A DNA stretch of 64,000 nt from NCBI GenBank assembly GCA_964540905.1, contig CAZIOS010000006.1:1-64000 (forward strand). The letters run 5' to 3'. Made by a program: the position numbers and the translations under genes. Below are positions 24,190 through 32,464 of the stretch, piece by piece; position 1 is the stretch's first letter, and each line of letters starts with the position of its first letter. The notes beneath the pieces are model-generated. The model ran no database searches, had not been told where the DNA came from, and saw nothing but the letters and a program-made list of their open reading frames with translations. Source of the DNA: VAYN01 sp964540905. GTDB taxonomy: Bacteria; Actinomycetota; Thermoleophilia; Solirubrobacterales; 70-9.

Positions 24190-24241
24190 CCGGGTTGGCG
24201 GCTGGCGCGGCCGCTGGACGGCGTCGTCCGCCGCCCCGGGG

Positions 24242-24898
24242 TCAGGCGCTGCCGGCCGAGGCGTAGGGCGCGCTTCCGGGTGAGATCGCCGGCCCGTGCA
24301 TCCCCAGCAGCTTCTCGGCGGCGACCAGGCCGTCGGCCTCGTCGAGCCAGGCCGGCTCGCCGACTTCACCGGCTTCGACCCGGTCTTTCCTGGCGCCTTC
24401 GCAGTTGTGGAGGACCAGTTCGTTGCCCAGCCCGTCGATCGCGAAGAACTCCTTGCCGTGGCCGCTCTGCGCTTCGTCGAATTTTTCGAGCGCTTCTTTC
24501 TTGTATTTGGCCTTGGCGCCTTTGGCGCTGCCCGGGACTTTGACCGACTCGATCGCCGCCATCCAGCCGGGGATTAGCTGGCCGTAGGGCCGCAGGTCCT
24601 TGCTGACGATCAGCTGCAGCGCGTGGCCGCCACTTTCGACGGTGCCCCAGATCTGGGCCTCGGGTGGTGCTGCCGCCTGTTCTTCGCATTCCCGGATGTC
24701 CTGGTTCATCTGCAATACGAAGGTGAACTGAGCGCCGGTGGCGGCGTTATGGCGCTCCACGGCTTCCCTGATCGCCGCTTCCGGTGACTGCCGTTTGCCT
24801 CTGCCCGGGCTCGGCTTCGCCGCGGCGAAGCCGGCCGTGACGGCGGCCAGGCAACTCAGAGCAAGGATCGCGATGGCAAAGCGGGTACGGCGTCTCAT
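24242..24898 (-). CDS. Secreted hypothetical protein
   Basis: A 218-residue exported protein. A signal peptide (MRRRTRFAIAILALS, cleavage near AAVTAGFAAA) precedes a mature region of mixed helix. It contains AAIREAVERHNAATGAQFTF, a pattern suggesting a small mixed alpha/beta domain, and two cysteines (IRECEE and LHNCEG) that could form a disulphide. Family unknown. I chose ATG 24898 because AGAGGAGC lies 7-8 bases upstream; a longer frame from 24928 adds an unlikely Gly/Arg stretch. It lies on the same strand as the PQQ-like lipoprotein gene but is separated from it by 88 bp. Confidence 0.65.
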   Translation of the reverse strand: MRRRTRFAIAILALSCLAAVTAGFAAAKPSPGRGKRQSPEAAIREAVERHNAATGAQFTFVLQMNQDIRECEEQAAAPPEAQIWGTVESGGHALQLIVSKDLRPYGQLIPGWMAAIESVKVPGSAKGAKAKYKKEALEKFDEAQSGHGKEFFAIDGLGNELVLHNCEGARKDRVEAGEVGEPAWLDEADGLVAAEKLLGMHGPAISPGSAPYASAGSA

Positions 24899-24986
24899 CG
24901 AAGCTCCTCTTCCCCCAGACCGCCCCAATGCTATGCGCTCAGGGCTCGGGGCGCCAGCTCTTTGCGCCGGCCGGAGCGGAATCGCC

Positions 24987-26219
24987 TCAGGGCGCGGTCG
25001 GCTGCAGGCCGATCAGCGTGTAGTAGCCGATCAGGTAGAGGCGGTGGCCGTCGGAGACCACCGGGGTGTAGCCGGCCTGGTGCAGCTCGAACGTCTTGCG
25101 ATGGGTGATCGCGTCGATCCCGAGCGTCTCCTGGGTCTTGAAGCTGGAGGCGTAGACCGTGTGGCCGATCACGGTCGCCGTTCCCGGGATCGGGCCGCCG
25201 ACGTCGTAGTGCCAGCGCGGCTTGCCGCTGGCGGCGTCGAGCGCGTAGAGGCGGCCGTCTTCGGCGCCGATGTAGACGCTCGCCGGCGTGCCGGGGACGC
25301 GGGCGAGGGCGGGGGAGCCGTAGACGGCGCCGCCGGTCGGGAACGACCAGGCGACCTTGCCGGTCTTCTCGTCGAAGGCGAAGACGGTGCCGTCGTCGCG
25401 GGCGGCGTAGACCTTGCCGAAGCCGATCGCCGGCGAGGAGAAGAAGCCGCCCTGGCCGTAGGGCGGGACCTTGGTCGTGTTGGTGCGCCAGACCGGCTTG
25501 CCGCTGGCGGCGTCGAGGCAGAACATCGAGCCCTCGTAGTCGGCGACGTAGATGCGGCCGCGGTCGAAGCTGGGGCTGGCTTTGATCGCGTCCGGCGAGT
25601 TGAACTGCCAGCGCAGGCGCCCGTCGGAGCTGCGCACGGCGACGACGTTGGTCTTGTCGTCGCCGAGGTAGAGCGTGCCGCCGACCGCCAGCGGCGAGGA
25701 TTCGAGGTGGGCGTGCAGGTTGCGCCGCCAGACCCGCTTGCCGGTCGCCGCGTCGACCGCGACCAGGTCGCCGCCGAGGTAGGCGAAGAAGACCATGCCC
25801 CGGTGGTAGACCGGCGCCGTCACGTCCCGCGGCTTGCCCGAGTCGCGCGGGTCGACGACCTTTTCCCAGAGGATCTTGCGGTCGCTCAGCCGCACCGCCT
25901 TGGCGTTGCCGAACTTGTTGACGACGTAGGCGACCCCGTTGGCGATCGCCGGCGGGAACTCGATCAGCCCGTGCGTGTTGATCGACCAGGCCTGGCGCAG
26001 CGGCGGGTCCAGCACCCGGCTGTGGGCGGGGAGGTAGTGCGTGCGCTCGGGGACCCGGCCGAACAGCGGCCAGGCGACGTAGCCCTGGCCGGCGCCCGCC
26101 GCGCCCGAAGCCGAAGCCGAGCCGCTGTCGCCGCCGCCTCCGCCGCAGCCGCCGAGCGCCAGCGCGAGCGTCGCCAGCGCCGCCGCGCCGAGGATCGAGA
26201 ACCTGCCGAAGACCCGCAT
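24987..26219 (-). CDS. PQQ-binding-like beta-propeller lipoprotein
   Basis: A 410-residue lipoprotein (lipobox LALALGGC) with repeated propeller blades of the PQQ/BamB type. Examples are LVAVDAATGKRVWRRNLHAH, VVAVRSSDGRLRWQFN, MFCLDAASGKPVWRTN, VFAFDEKTGKVAWSFPTG and LYALDAASGKPRWHYDVGG. Each ends in the A-x-D-x-x-T/S-G-K-x-x-W turn. Such proteins can be quinoprotein dehydrogenase-like or scaffold proteins. No catalytic PQQ-dehydrogenase residues stand out, so a binding or scaffold role outside the membrane is at least as likely. A paralogue lies at 51098-52660. Confidence 0.82.
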   Translation of the reverse strand: MRVFGRFSILGAAALATLALALGGCGGGGGDSGSASASGAAGAGQGYVAWPLFGRVPERTHYLPAHSRVLDPPLRQAWSINTHGLIEFPPAIANGVAYVVNKFGNAKAVRLSDRKILWEKVVDPRDSGKPRDVTAPVYHRGMVFFAYLGGDLVAVDAATGKRVWRRNLHAHLESSPLAVGGTLYLGDDKTNVVAVRSSDGRLRWQFNSPDAIKASPSFDRGRIYVADYEGSMFCLDAASGKPVWRTNTTKVPPYGQGGFFSSPAIGFGKVYAARDDGTVFAFDEKTGKVAWSFPTGGAVYGSPALARVPGTPASVYIGAEDGRLYALDAASGKPRWHYDVGGPIPGTATVIGHTVYASSFKTQETLGIDAITHRKTFELHQAGYTPVVSDGHRLYLIGYYTLIGLQPTAP

Positions 26220-26256
26220 CGCGCCAGTTGTACCGGCAGCGGCGGGGGAGAGCGAG

Positions 26257-26327
26257 AGCGGCGGACGGGAATCGAACCCGCATCATCGCCTTGGAAGGGC
26301 GAGGCTCTACCGTTGAGCTACCACCGC
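26257..26327 (-). tRNA. tRNA-Gly (UCC)
   Basis: The reverse strand folds with acceptor GCGGTGG/CCGCCGC (one G-U pair), discriminator T, and D arm GCTC/GAGC. The anticodon stem TCGCC/GGCGA has loop CTTCCAA (anticodon TCC), and the T arm is GCGGG-TTCGATT-CCCGT. Confidence 0.93.
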
Positions 26328-26383
26328 GCCGGATGGGAGCCTAGCCTTCCAAGCGCCGATTCGTCAGAATGGAATTCGCTCCT

Positions 26384-26457
26384 CGGGGAGTGGCGCAGTC
26401 TGGTAGCGCACTCGGCTGGGGGCCGAGCGGTCGCAGGTTCAAATCCTGTCTCCCCGA
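26384..26457 (+). tRNA. tRNA-Pro (GGG), island integration target
   Basis: Acceptor CGGGGAG/CTCCCCG with discriminator A. The anticodon stem CTCGG/CCGAG has loop CTGGGGG (anticodon GGG), and the T arm is GCAGG-TTCAAAT-CCTGT. Its 3' 45 bases plus the next base are repeated exactly at 29788-29833, marking it as the attachment site of an integrated element. Confidence 0.95.
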
Positions 26458-26458
26458 T
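26413..26458 (+). repeat. attL: 3' end of intact tRNA-Pro
   Basis: The left copy of the 46-bp perfect direct repeat covers the anticodon-loop side of the tRNA to one base past the discriminator. This is the usual crossover segment for tyrosine integrases that target tRNA genes. Confidence 0.85.
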
Positions 26459-26653
26459 ACTCGAGAGCCGGCTTGGGAAGCGGGCTTCCGGTGCTCCGAT
26501 GGACAAGGACCGCATCGGCGTCGCTTCGTAGTGCCGGTCGCAGTACCACGCGGATCCGGATGCGCGGTACTGCACCGGAGCAGTTTCCCCCCACGAGGGC
26601 CTGTGGGAGTTTGCGCGCGGTCTGCATCACATTCAGGGTTTCGGACGCATAGG

Positions 26654-28387
26654 ATGGCGAACGTGACGGCAAACGAGCCCTTCTTCAAAACGAATCCTCA
26701 GTCGCTTTCCTATCTCCTAGAACAGATCCACAATCGCAGCCTGGCGATCCCGGACTTTCAGAGGAACTTCGTTTGGGACGCCGCCGCAACGCAGGATCTA
26801 ATCGCGTCTATTGGATCTCGGTTCCCCGCGGGAACGCTTCTCTTCTTGGATCAACAGGGGGCTTCTAAAGCCCATTTCAAGCCGCGACATTTCGAAGGCG
26901 CACCGGAGCTCAATGGAGCCGAACCGCAAACGCTTGTACTTGATGGTCAGCAGAGGCTGACGGCGCTTTACCAAGCCCTTTACGGGGTAGGAGATTACGT
27001 CTACTACGTCGACATGGAGGAGTTACTTGCCGAGAAAGATCTCGAGAAGGCACTCGGCCATGTGACCGACAAACGCGCAAAAAAAGAGATCGGCGACCTT
27101 GAGGCGCAGGCATCGACTCTGCGGATGCCGTTGAGCGTCCTAATGGACCCAGGTTTTGATGAGTGGCTCGACGAGGTGATTGAGAGACGAGAGGTCAGCC
27201 ATCCAGAGGTGACCCACAAAGCATTCAAGAAAGAACTTCGGGCTGCGTACAAAGCTCACCTCAAACCGCTGCAGGTCTACGCGTTTCCGGTGGTGGACCT
27301 TCCGCGGACCACGAAACTCGAGGCTGTCTGCAAGATCTTTGAAACGCTGAACCGGACGGGAATCAAGCTGACCGTCTTCGAGCTCTTGGTCGCGCGTTTC
27401 TGGCCCCAGGGAATCAGCCTAAGGGAACTTTGGGATAAGGCCAGAAGTCAGTACGATATCCTTGAAGATTTTGAAGTTGATCCCTACTGGTTACTTCAGG
27501 CCATTTGTCTACGGTCTGGAGGTGCGTCCCCCTCGGTGCAAAGACAGGACGTCCTTGCGCTGGAAAGCGACGCAATCAACGCGCATTGGGATTCGATCGC
27601 CTCCAATGCCGCCAAAGTGCTTGAGCTTCTGCGGGACGAGTGTGGAGTGCTGACCTACAAATGGCTTCCCTACTCTGCGGTGCTCGTCCCCCTGAGCGCC
27701 ATCTGGGGAAAGGTCGATGAAGCGAAAGGTCCAGCAAAGGGGGCAGCGAGAAACAAGTTGAAGCAGTACTTCTGGGCTTCGGTGTTCAGCGGGGCATTCG
27801 ACGCTTCACCCAACAGCGGCGCGGTCCGTCACTATCAGGAGCTGGGGAAATGGCTTGACGGGGGCGCGGCTCCTGAAGTGCTCTCCACCCTAGGAGTTCG
27901 TTTCAACGCGGACTTCTTACTGGAAGCGAAAATTGGTCAGAGAGCTCTTTACCGGGGCGTGATGGCGCTGACGGTGATGCACGGAGCGCTTGATTTCCAC
28001 AACTTCCAACCGCTCACGTCCGAGCGGCTGACTGAGCGCAAAATCGACGCACATCACGTGTTCCCGAGGAAGTATCTGCAAATCCAAGGGGAGTCAGGTC
28101 ATGTCTCTTCCTCATCTGACCTCGTTTTGAACCGAGCGCTCATCGACAAGCAGACGAATCGAAGTATCCAAGATCGCGCACCCAGCGATTATCTGGAAGA
28201 GATCGATAGCGTACTTACTGGTGATCTTGGCACCGTTCTCGATTCTCAATTGCTTCCGAGCGACAGGGACGGCGGTCTGTGGTCCGACGACTACGAGGCT
28301 TTCCTGCTGGAGCGCCAAAAGCTCATCGTTGCCGAGCTCGAAGCTGTCACTGGCCAGCAGATAGCCTCTTCCGACACCGCGGACTGA
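26654..28387 (+). CDS. GmrSD-like type IV restriction protein (DUF262-DUF1524)
   Basis: A 577-residue fusion of the two GmrSD halves. The N-terminal DUF262 (GmrS-like) part has IPDFQRNFVWD and LVLDGQQRLTALYQAL, the DGQQR NTPase-type motif. The C-terminal DUF1524 HNH-like nuclease has IDAHHVFPRKYL (HH-x-x-P) and SDLVLNRALIDKQTNRSI (the N-x(n)-N part). GmrSD enzymes cut DNA with modified bases, mainly phage DNA, with NTP use. ATG 26654 follows AGG; the frame is open upstream through the tRNA but that is not coding. GC is about 55%, lower than its flanks. Confidence 0.85.
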   Translation: MANVTANEPFFKTNPQSLSYLLEQIHNRSLAIPDFQRNFVWDAAATQDLIASIGSRFPAGTLLFLDQQGASKAHFKPRHFEGAPELNGAEPQTLVLDGQQRLTALYQALYGVGDYVYYVDMEELLAEKDLEKALGHVTDKRAKKEIGDLEAQASTLRMPLSVLMDPGFDEWLDEVIERREVSHPEVTHKAFKKELRAAYKAHLKPLQVYAFPVVDLPRTTKLEAVCKIFETLNRTGIKLTVFELLVARFWPQGISLRELWDKARSQYDILEDFEVDPYWLLQAICLRSGGASPSVQRQDVLALESDAINAHWDSIASNAAKVLELLRDECGVLTYKWLPYSAVLVPLSAIWGKVDEAKGPAKGAARNKLKQYFWASVFSGAFDASPNSGAVRHYQELGKWLDGGAAPEVLSTLGVRFNADFLLEAKIGQRALYRGVMALTVMHGALDFHNFQPLTSERLTERKIDAHHVFPRKYLQIQGESGHVSSSSDLVLNRALIDKQTNRSIQDRAPSDYLEEIDSVLTGDLGTVLDSQLLPSDRDGGLWSDDYEAFLLERQKLIVAELEAVTGQQIASSDTAD

Positions 28388-28609
28388 CGTTTCGGTAAGG
28401 AAGGAGTGAGCGTGGCCGTCGTGCGGGGGCAGGGCGGTCCCCACAAGAGTGCGTCCCCGGCATCCCCGCGTCCCCTTGGGAAGCCGCACCCGGTCTACTC
28501 CCGGGTAGTCGCCATGTTGGATCGAGGGCGTCCCAGGCTTCGGAAGCCGAGCGGCGACCCTGGACGTCACACTCAGCCGGTCGCGTGGTACCAGTCGCGG
28601 TACCAGGAA

Positions 28610-28815
28610 CTACTCCGAAGCCGCCTCTCGCCACCACGCGGCAGCCCGAGCGGCAGCTTCCCGGTGCGCCTGCTTGTCGGGGGTGTCCGTACTGGTCGAT
28701 CGTCGTCTGGATGTCCGCATGACCCAGCTGTTGCTGGACGAAGTAGGTCGACTCGCCGGCAGCGAGCCAGAGAGTCGCGGCGGGTGTGGCGGAGGTCGTG
28801 GAGACGAACGCGAGA
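28610..28815 (-). pseudogene. Tyrosine integrase C-terminal remnant, frameshifted
   Basis: Read on the minus strand in three joined frames this gives LHDLRHT, then ATLWLAAGESTYFVQQQLGH and ADIQTTIDQYGHP, then DKQAHREAAARAAAWWREAA and a stop at 28610. These are the HxxR box, the second catalytic His and the nucleophile Tyr region of a tyrosine recombinase. Frame changes are explained by one extra C after DLRHT and one extra C after QYGHP. No N-terminal or central part could be found upstream to 28966, so it is a genuine fragment, not just a sequencing slip. Confidence 0.75.
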
Positions 28816-28966
28816 GGAGAGAAGCGCGAGCAGACGAAATGTGTTGTCCGCAGGAAGAAATCAGCCCTTGACTATCTCTGTCAAGTACTCGGCAAAGCTC
28901 CTGCGACGTTGATGCTACTCATAGATCTGTAGACGATCAAGTAGCAGGTCGAGAGCGTTCCGCTCC

Positions 28967-29191
28967 ATGGAGGGTGACCTGCAGAAGACCGTCGGCGAGA
29001 ATCTGAGGGCTTATCGCAAGGAGCGGGGGCTGAGCCAAGAAGCTTTCGCTCAGGTGCTCGGCGTACACCGCACCTACATGGGCGGCTTGGAGCGCGGGGA
29101 GCGGAACTTGACGCTCAAGTCGGTAGAGCGAATTGCAGAGAAGCTGAAAGTGGACCCCACGTCGCTATTGAAGCCGGGGCATGCCAGCTAG
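28967..29191 (+). CDS. XRE-family DNA-binding protein
   Basis: A 74-residue single-domain helix-turn-helix protein: VGENLRAYRKERGLSQEAFA, QVLGVHRTYMGGLERGERNL and IAEKLKVDPTSLL. This is the Cro/C1 fold with the recognition helix around QVLGVHRTYMGGLERG. It is typical of small controller proteins of restriction systems or of a toxin-antitoxin regulator. It sits 22 bp before hicB, so it may control the hicBA unit or the nearby GmrSD gene. The start is ATG 28967. Confidence 0.8.
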   Translation: MEGDLQKTVGENLRAYRKERGLSQEAFAQVLGVHRTYMGGLERGERNLTLKSVERIAEKLKVDPTSLLKPGHAS

Positions 29192-29213
29192 CGCTGCACT
29201 ATCCTTTGGTCTG

Positions 29214-29441
29214 ATGACGACTAAATCTCACGAGTTTGAGGTCGTGTTGCAGCCCGAAGAAGAGGGCGGCTTCAGCGTGTCCGTCCCGGCTCTGCCGGGC
29301 TGCCACACCCAAGGCGAGACCCACGATGAAGCCTTGGCCATGGCAAAGGACGCCATCGAGGGGTATCTCGAGGTGCTGGTGGAGGAGGGGCGTCCCCTGC
29401 CTCAGCCAGCGCTGATCGAGCGGGTCACCGTCGCCGCGTGA
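29214..29441 (+). CDS. hicB: HicB-family antitoxin
   Basis: A 75-residue HicB-like partial RNase-H fold: HEFEVVLQPEEEGGFSVSVP, ALPGCHTQGETHDEALAMAK, DAIEGYLEVLVEEGRPLPQP. It has no DNA-binding C-terminal extension, so the XRE protein just upstream may supply the DNA-binding function. I chose ATG 29214; an ATG at 29181 would overlap the XRE gene. It overlaps hicA by 4 bases (GTGA), the usual coupling, here with antitoxin before toxin. Confidence 0.85.
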   Translation: MTTKSHEFEVVLQPEEEGGFSVSVPALPGCHTQGETHDEALAMAKDAIEGYLEVLVEEGRPLPQPALIERVTVAA

Positions 29442-29668
29442 GCAGCCGGCTGCCGTCGGTTCGACCCCGGCAGCTGATCCGGGTTCTAGAGCAGAAGGGC
29501 TGGCGGCTTGCTCGCTCCAAGGGCAGCCATCACCACTTCACCCATCCCGATAGCCGCAACATCGTCACGGTCGCGATTCACGCCAAAGACATCAAGCGCG
29601 GCACGCTCAGCGGCATCCTCGCTGACGCGGGCATCGATCGCGATGAATTCCTCCGTTTGCTGAAGTAG
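29438..29668 (+). CDS. hicA: HicA-family mRNA interferase toxin
   Basis: A 76-residue dsRBD-like HicA toxin: RQLIRVLEQKGWRLARSKGS, then HHHFTHPDSRNIVTVAIHAK and DIKRGTLSGILADAGIDRDE. The catalytic histidine lies in GSHHHFTHP. HicA cleaves mRNA until bound by HicB. The start is GTG 29438, overlapping the hicB stop. Within the tRNA-Pro island it would act as an island-maintenance or defence module. Confidence 0.88.
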   Translation: MSSRLPSVRPRQLIRVLEQKGWRLARSKGSHHHFTHPDSRNIVTVAIHAKDIKRGTLSGILADAGIDRDEFLRLLK

Positions 29669-29731
29669 CAGGATCCGGTACCGCTTCTGGTATCGGACGC
29701 ATCGTCCGATGGCTCCGATGCGACCTGGGCG

Positions 29732-29757
29732 GGGGACGCGGGGACGCGTGGGGACGC
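29732..29757 (+). repeat. Three GGGGACGC repeats near attR
   Basis: The octamer GGGGACGC occurs at 29732-29739, 29740-29747 and 29750-29757. The same octamer occurs in inverted orientation at 28451-28458 and 28468-28475, downstream of the integrase remnant. Spacing and position suggest arm-type recombinase or excisionase sites. This is inference. Confidence 0.45.
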
Positions 29758-29787
29758 GCCCCGGACGCATCGCGCACCTGCATCCGG

Positions 29788-29833
29788 CGGCTGGGGGCCG
29801 AGCGGTCGCAGGTTCAAATCCTGTCTCCCCGAT
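29788..29833 (+). repeat. attR: duplicated tRNA-Pro 3' end
   Basis: The right copy of the 46-bp perfect repeat. It lacks the 5' half of the tRNA, so it is not a functional gene. Further imperfect identity (GAGAGCCGGC, GGGAAGCGGGCT) continues downstream as at the left end. From here to 30120 no gene is seen. Confidence 0.85.
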
Positions 29834-30120
29834 TCCTGGAGAGCCGGCCTGGGAAGCGGGCTCCTGGATCTCGAAGCACGCTGGCCTCCCTGACCTGACC
29901 TGTCCGAGAGTGTCTTTGCCGATCTCCCGGGCGAGGCGCGACTGACTCATCGGGCGGTGCGGTAGCTCGATGTCAACCGGGGATCGCGACGGTCGGCCGC
30001 CCGTGGACTTTGAGATCCATATCGCAGCAAAGCCGCATCGACGAATGGAGCCATCTTTGAATCAACGGATGCCACCATCCGGCCCGTCCGGAGAAGGCGA
30101 TCGGCGGTGCGACGAGCCAC

Positions 30121-31041
30121 TCAGCGGCGCAGCTCGGCTCCCAGCCGGGTGGCGAGTCGCACCGAGGCCTCGATCTCGACCTTGCGGATCGAGACGCTCT
30201 CGACGTTGAGCCCGAACGGGACTCCCAGCCTCCGGCAGAACGCGATCAGGTCGATGGCCGTCGCGACCGCCTGCTCGTAGGAGGCGTCGAGGGTGTCGTC
30301 GGCATGGCGCAGCTCGTTCTCGATCCAGCGCGGGACGGTCACGCCTAGCCACTGGAGGAACTCCAAGGTCTTGAGCGATCCGCAGACCGAGAAGCTGAAG
30401 ATGATCGGCACCGGTTCGAGGTTCCGCGCGGCGCACTCGTGGTGGTAGTCGGAGATCAGGTTCTTCGCCGCGTTGACGTCGTAGACGATCTGGGTGATGA
30501 AGAAGGAGCAGCCCGCGGCCTGCTTCGCGATCAGCCGGAGGTGCTCATCGCCCTGGCGCGCGTGTCGCTCGGAGATCGCAACCCCACCGAGCGGCAGCTC
30601 CGGCTGCACTTCGTCGCGCAACTCGTAGGCACGGGCGAGCGAGGTGAGAGCCGCCTTCTCGCGCGAGGAGGGCCCGACGAACACCGCGAGCGCCTGGGAC
30701 GGATCCTGCCCCTCCAACCAGGAGCGGAAACGATCCTCTCTGTACTTGCCCACCGCGCGGTAGACGATGGCGGGGACCTCCAGCGGGGCGAGATCACGGG
30801 CGAGATAGTCGGCGGGGTCCATCGTCGGCAGGAACGGGAACGGGCGCTCGTCGGGATTGCGGTCGCTTTCGTCGTCGATGTCGTAGAGGACGAGGCCGTC
30901 GATCGCCAGCCCCCGCAGCCGCTCCAGGGTGACGCGGGCGATCTCCGCGGCCTCCCGCGGGCTCGTCGTCAGCCGCGGCGGAGTCACCGCGAAGAGCAGG
31001 AGCTCGCCCGATCGAGCGGCGATGGCCCGTTGCAGATTCAC
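30121..31041 (-). CDS. Methylenetetrahydrofolate reductase-family protein
   Basis: A 306-residue TIM-barrel protein related to MTHFR. Family elements are VTPPRL near the N-terminus, RLRGLAIDGLVLYDIDDES, and GCSFFITQIVYDVNAAKNLI (the ITQ-hydrophobic-D segment lining the FAD/folate site). VPIIFSFSVCGSLKTLEFLQ follows. It is more divergent from MetF than usual and lacks the N-terminal PP/E motif in its common form, so it may be a paralogue with another folate- or flavin-linked role. It stands alone; the start is ATG 31041. Confidence 0.7.
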   Translation of the reverse strand: MNLQRAIAARSGELLLFAVTPPRLTTSPREAAEIARVTLERLRGLAIDGLVLYDIDDESDRNPDERPFPFLPTMDPADYLARDLAPLEVPAIVYRAVGKYREDRFRSWLEGQDPSQALAVFVGPSSREKAALTSLARAYELRDEVQPELPLGGVAISERHARQGDEHLRLIAKQAAGCSFFITQIVYDVNAAKNLISDYHHECAARNLEPVPIIFSFSVCGSLKTLEFLQWLGVTVPRWIENELRHADDTLDASYEQAVATAIDLIAFCRRLGVPFGLNVESVSIRKVEIEASVRLATRLGAELRR

Positions 31042-31205
31042 GCGCGGAACCGTAGTCGAGGGCCGGACGAGCCGAGGCAGACTTCGATGAGATCGCTCGA
31101 TGCCGGTTTCACCGGCCGGATTGGCCAGAGGCCGTCTCCGGCGCCAGGCGAGGTCTCGTCGAAGCCTGCTGACGGAGACGACCCGGTGCCACGGCCGACA
31201 AAAGC

Positions 31206-31227
31206 GCGGCGGCCCGAGGGCCGCCGC
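31206..31227 (-). terminator. Intrinsic terminator of the gene at 31243
   Basis: Arms GCGGCGGCCC and GGGCCGCCGC around a 2-base centre. On the minus strand the stem is followed closely by TTTTGTC, so it is oriented to end the transcript of the secreted-protein gene 31243-31872. Confidence 0.7.
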
Positions 31228-31242
31228 ATCACAGCGAAGGCG

Positions 31243-31872
31243 CTAGCGCAGCTGTGGGCAGTCGACGGTGACTTTGGCCGTCGAGGTCAGGGTGTGCGGG
31301 CCGACCTTGACGGAGGCCGTGTAGGAATAGGTACCGTCGAATTCTTCGGCAGATGGACCCTCGTACTCGCCCTCTTCGGCGCTGGAGCTCACGATCAGGG
31401 TGTAGAAGAGGTTTTTCTGGCTGCCGGCTGGGGCGCCAAACAAAAAGCTGCCTTTGGCGAACGCCCTCGAGAATGGTGCCGGTGGCGTGAATTCGGGAAT
31501 GTCGAGTTCCTCGTCGCCTTCTGGCAGCGAGTCCTTGATCTGAGTCGGTGCGTGGGCCGGGATGGCGGTCGCCCGCGCATAGACGGTCAGATAGACCTGC
31601 TGCGGAGGCCCTATCGAAGAGTCCGAGTCGACCATTTCATCGCACATGCTGGACGATTTCACGGTGGTGCCCTTGGCGACGAACAGGCGGTTGACGCCGA
31701 AGCCGATGACCGACAGCGATGGACCGGCAGGCTTTTTGTGATTCCCCTGCTGGCTCGCGGCGGCGCGGCTCGCGGCTGGCGGGGAGGGCGCCGCCCCGGC
31801 AGCATCGACCGCGGTTCCCAACGCTGCGGCTACCCCGATCAGGACCAAACCTCGTGCCAGAAAGCGACTCAC
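31243..31872 (-). CDS. Secreted hypothetical protein
   Basis: A 209-residue exported protein. A signal peptide (MSRFLARGLVLIGVAAALGT, cleavage near DAAGAAP) precedes a Ser/Ala/Pro linker and a beta-rich domain (LSVIGFGVNRLFVAKGTTVK, YTLIVSSSAEEGEYEGPSAE, TYSYTASVKVGPHTLTSTAK). Two cysteines (SMCDE, VDCPQ) may form a disulphide. I know no family for it. The start is ATG 31872 and the terminator at 31206-31227 follows. Confidence 0.65.
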   Translation of the reverse strand: MSRFLARGLVLIGVAAALGTAVDAAGAAPSPPAASRAAASQQGNHKKPAGPSLSVIGFGVNRLFVAKGTTVKSSSMCDEMVDSDSSIGPPQQVYLTVYARATAIPAHAPTQIKDSLPEGDEELDIPEFTPPAPFSRAFAKGSFLFGAPAGSQKNLFYTLIVSSSAEEGEYEGPSAEEFDGTYSYTASVKVGPHTLTSTAKVTVDCPQLR

Positions 31873-32009
31873 ACGCGATCTCCATGTTTATGCAGCATCA
31901 GCGACTCGCCAGCCTGCGGGCGCCAAGCTATATGCCGAGGGGGTTCTGGTCAAGGAGGATGCGGCGGAACTCCGCCTGATGGCCCTCATCGACGGACGAC
32001 GAATGTTGT

Positions 32010-32453
32010 TCAGGGCGACGCGTAGGCGGCCAGGTGGCCGAGCTCGACATCCCAGCTCCGGCGGTTGTCCTCGAGGTTGCGCTGCCGCTGCGGCGGCGCG
32101 CAGTCGAGCTCCGCGAACCCCGTCTCGACGACGCTGAGCAGGGCTCCGGCCTCGTGCGGAGCCAGTGTGAAGGTGACGAGGGTCGAGTTCCCGGGGCGGG
32201 GCTCGTCGCCCTCGGGGTCGTCGAACGGCGCCCAGCGAAAGGAGAGCGTCCGCCGCGGCTCGACCTTCTCGACGCGCCCCCGCGCGACCCCGTACCGGTG
32301 CCAGCGGAGAACCAGCTCGCCGCCCGGCCTGAGATCTACCGCGGCGCCGGCGTCGCCGAACCAGGCTCCGAGGTGCTCGGCTCGGGTCAGCAGCTCCCAC
32401 AGCCGCTCGACGGAGATCTCGAGTTGCAGCTCGCGTTCGATCGAGTCCTGCAT
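32010..32453 (-). CDS. SRPBCC/AHSA1-family protein
   Basis: A 147-residue START-like (Bet v 1) domain protein of the AHSA1 type. It begins with ELQLEISVERLWELLTRAEH, has LGAWFGDAGAAVDLRPGGEL and RTLSFRWAPFDDPEGDE, and ends with SWDVELGHLAAYA (typical NNxxGWxxxLxxLxxYL end). Members bind small hydrophobic ligands, and many act in detoxification or with oxidoreductases. It lies 11 bp downstream of the Gfo/Idh/MocA gene on the same strand, so the two are probably cotranscribed. The start is ATG 32453. Confidence 0.78.
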   Translation of the reverse strand: MQDSIERELQLEISVERLWELLTRAEHLGAWFGDAGAAVDLRPGGELVLRWHRYGVARGRVEKVEPRRTLSFRWAPFDDPEGDEPRPGNSTLVTFTLAPHEAGALLSVVETGFAELDCAPPQRQRNLEDNRRSWDVELGHLAAYASP

Positions 32454-32464
32454 CGCTGGCCTCT

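Larger units (their letters stand above)
26413..29833. mobile_element. 3.4-kb integrated island at tRNA-Pro with defence genes
   Basis: The interval is bounded by perfect 46-bp copies of the tRNA-Pro 3' end (26413-26458 and 29788-29833). Similarity continues imperfectly for about 30 bp beyond each. Inside are a GmrSD-like gene, a frameshifted tyrosine-integrase C-terminus, an XRE regulator and HicBA. GC is clearly lower than in the flanks. Because the integrase is broken and truncated the element looks immobile. Confidence 0.85.

Noticed and set aside
28388..28609. Possible coding region downstream of GmrSD
   Set aside because: The frame lacks bias and overlaps the downstream side of the integrase remnant; no domain seen.
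31080..31160. Weak inverted repeat CTTCGATGAGA / TCTCGTCGAAG
   Set aside because: Arms have mismatches and a 60-bp spacer; could be chance in GC-rich DNA.
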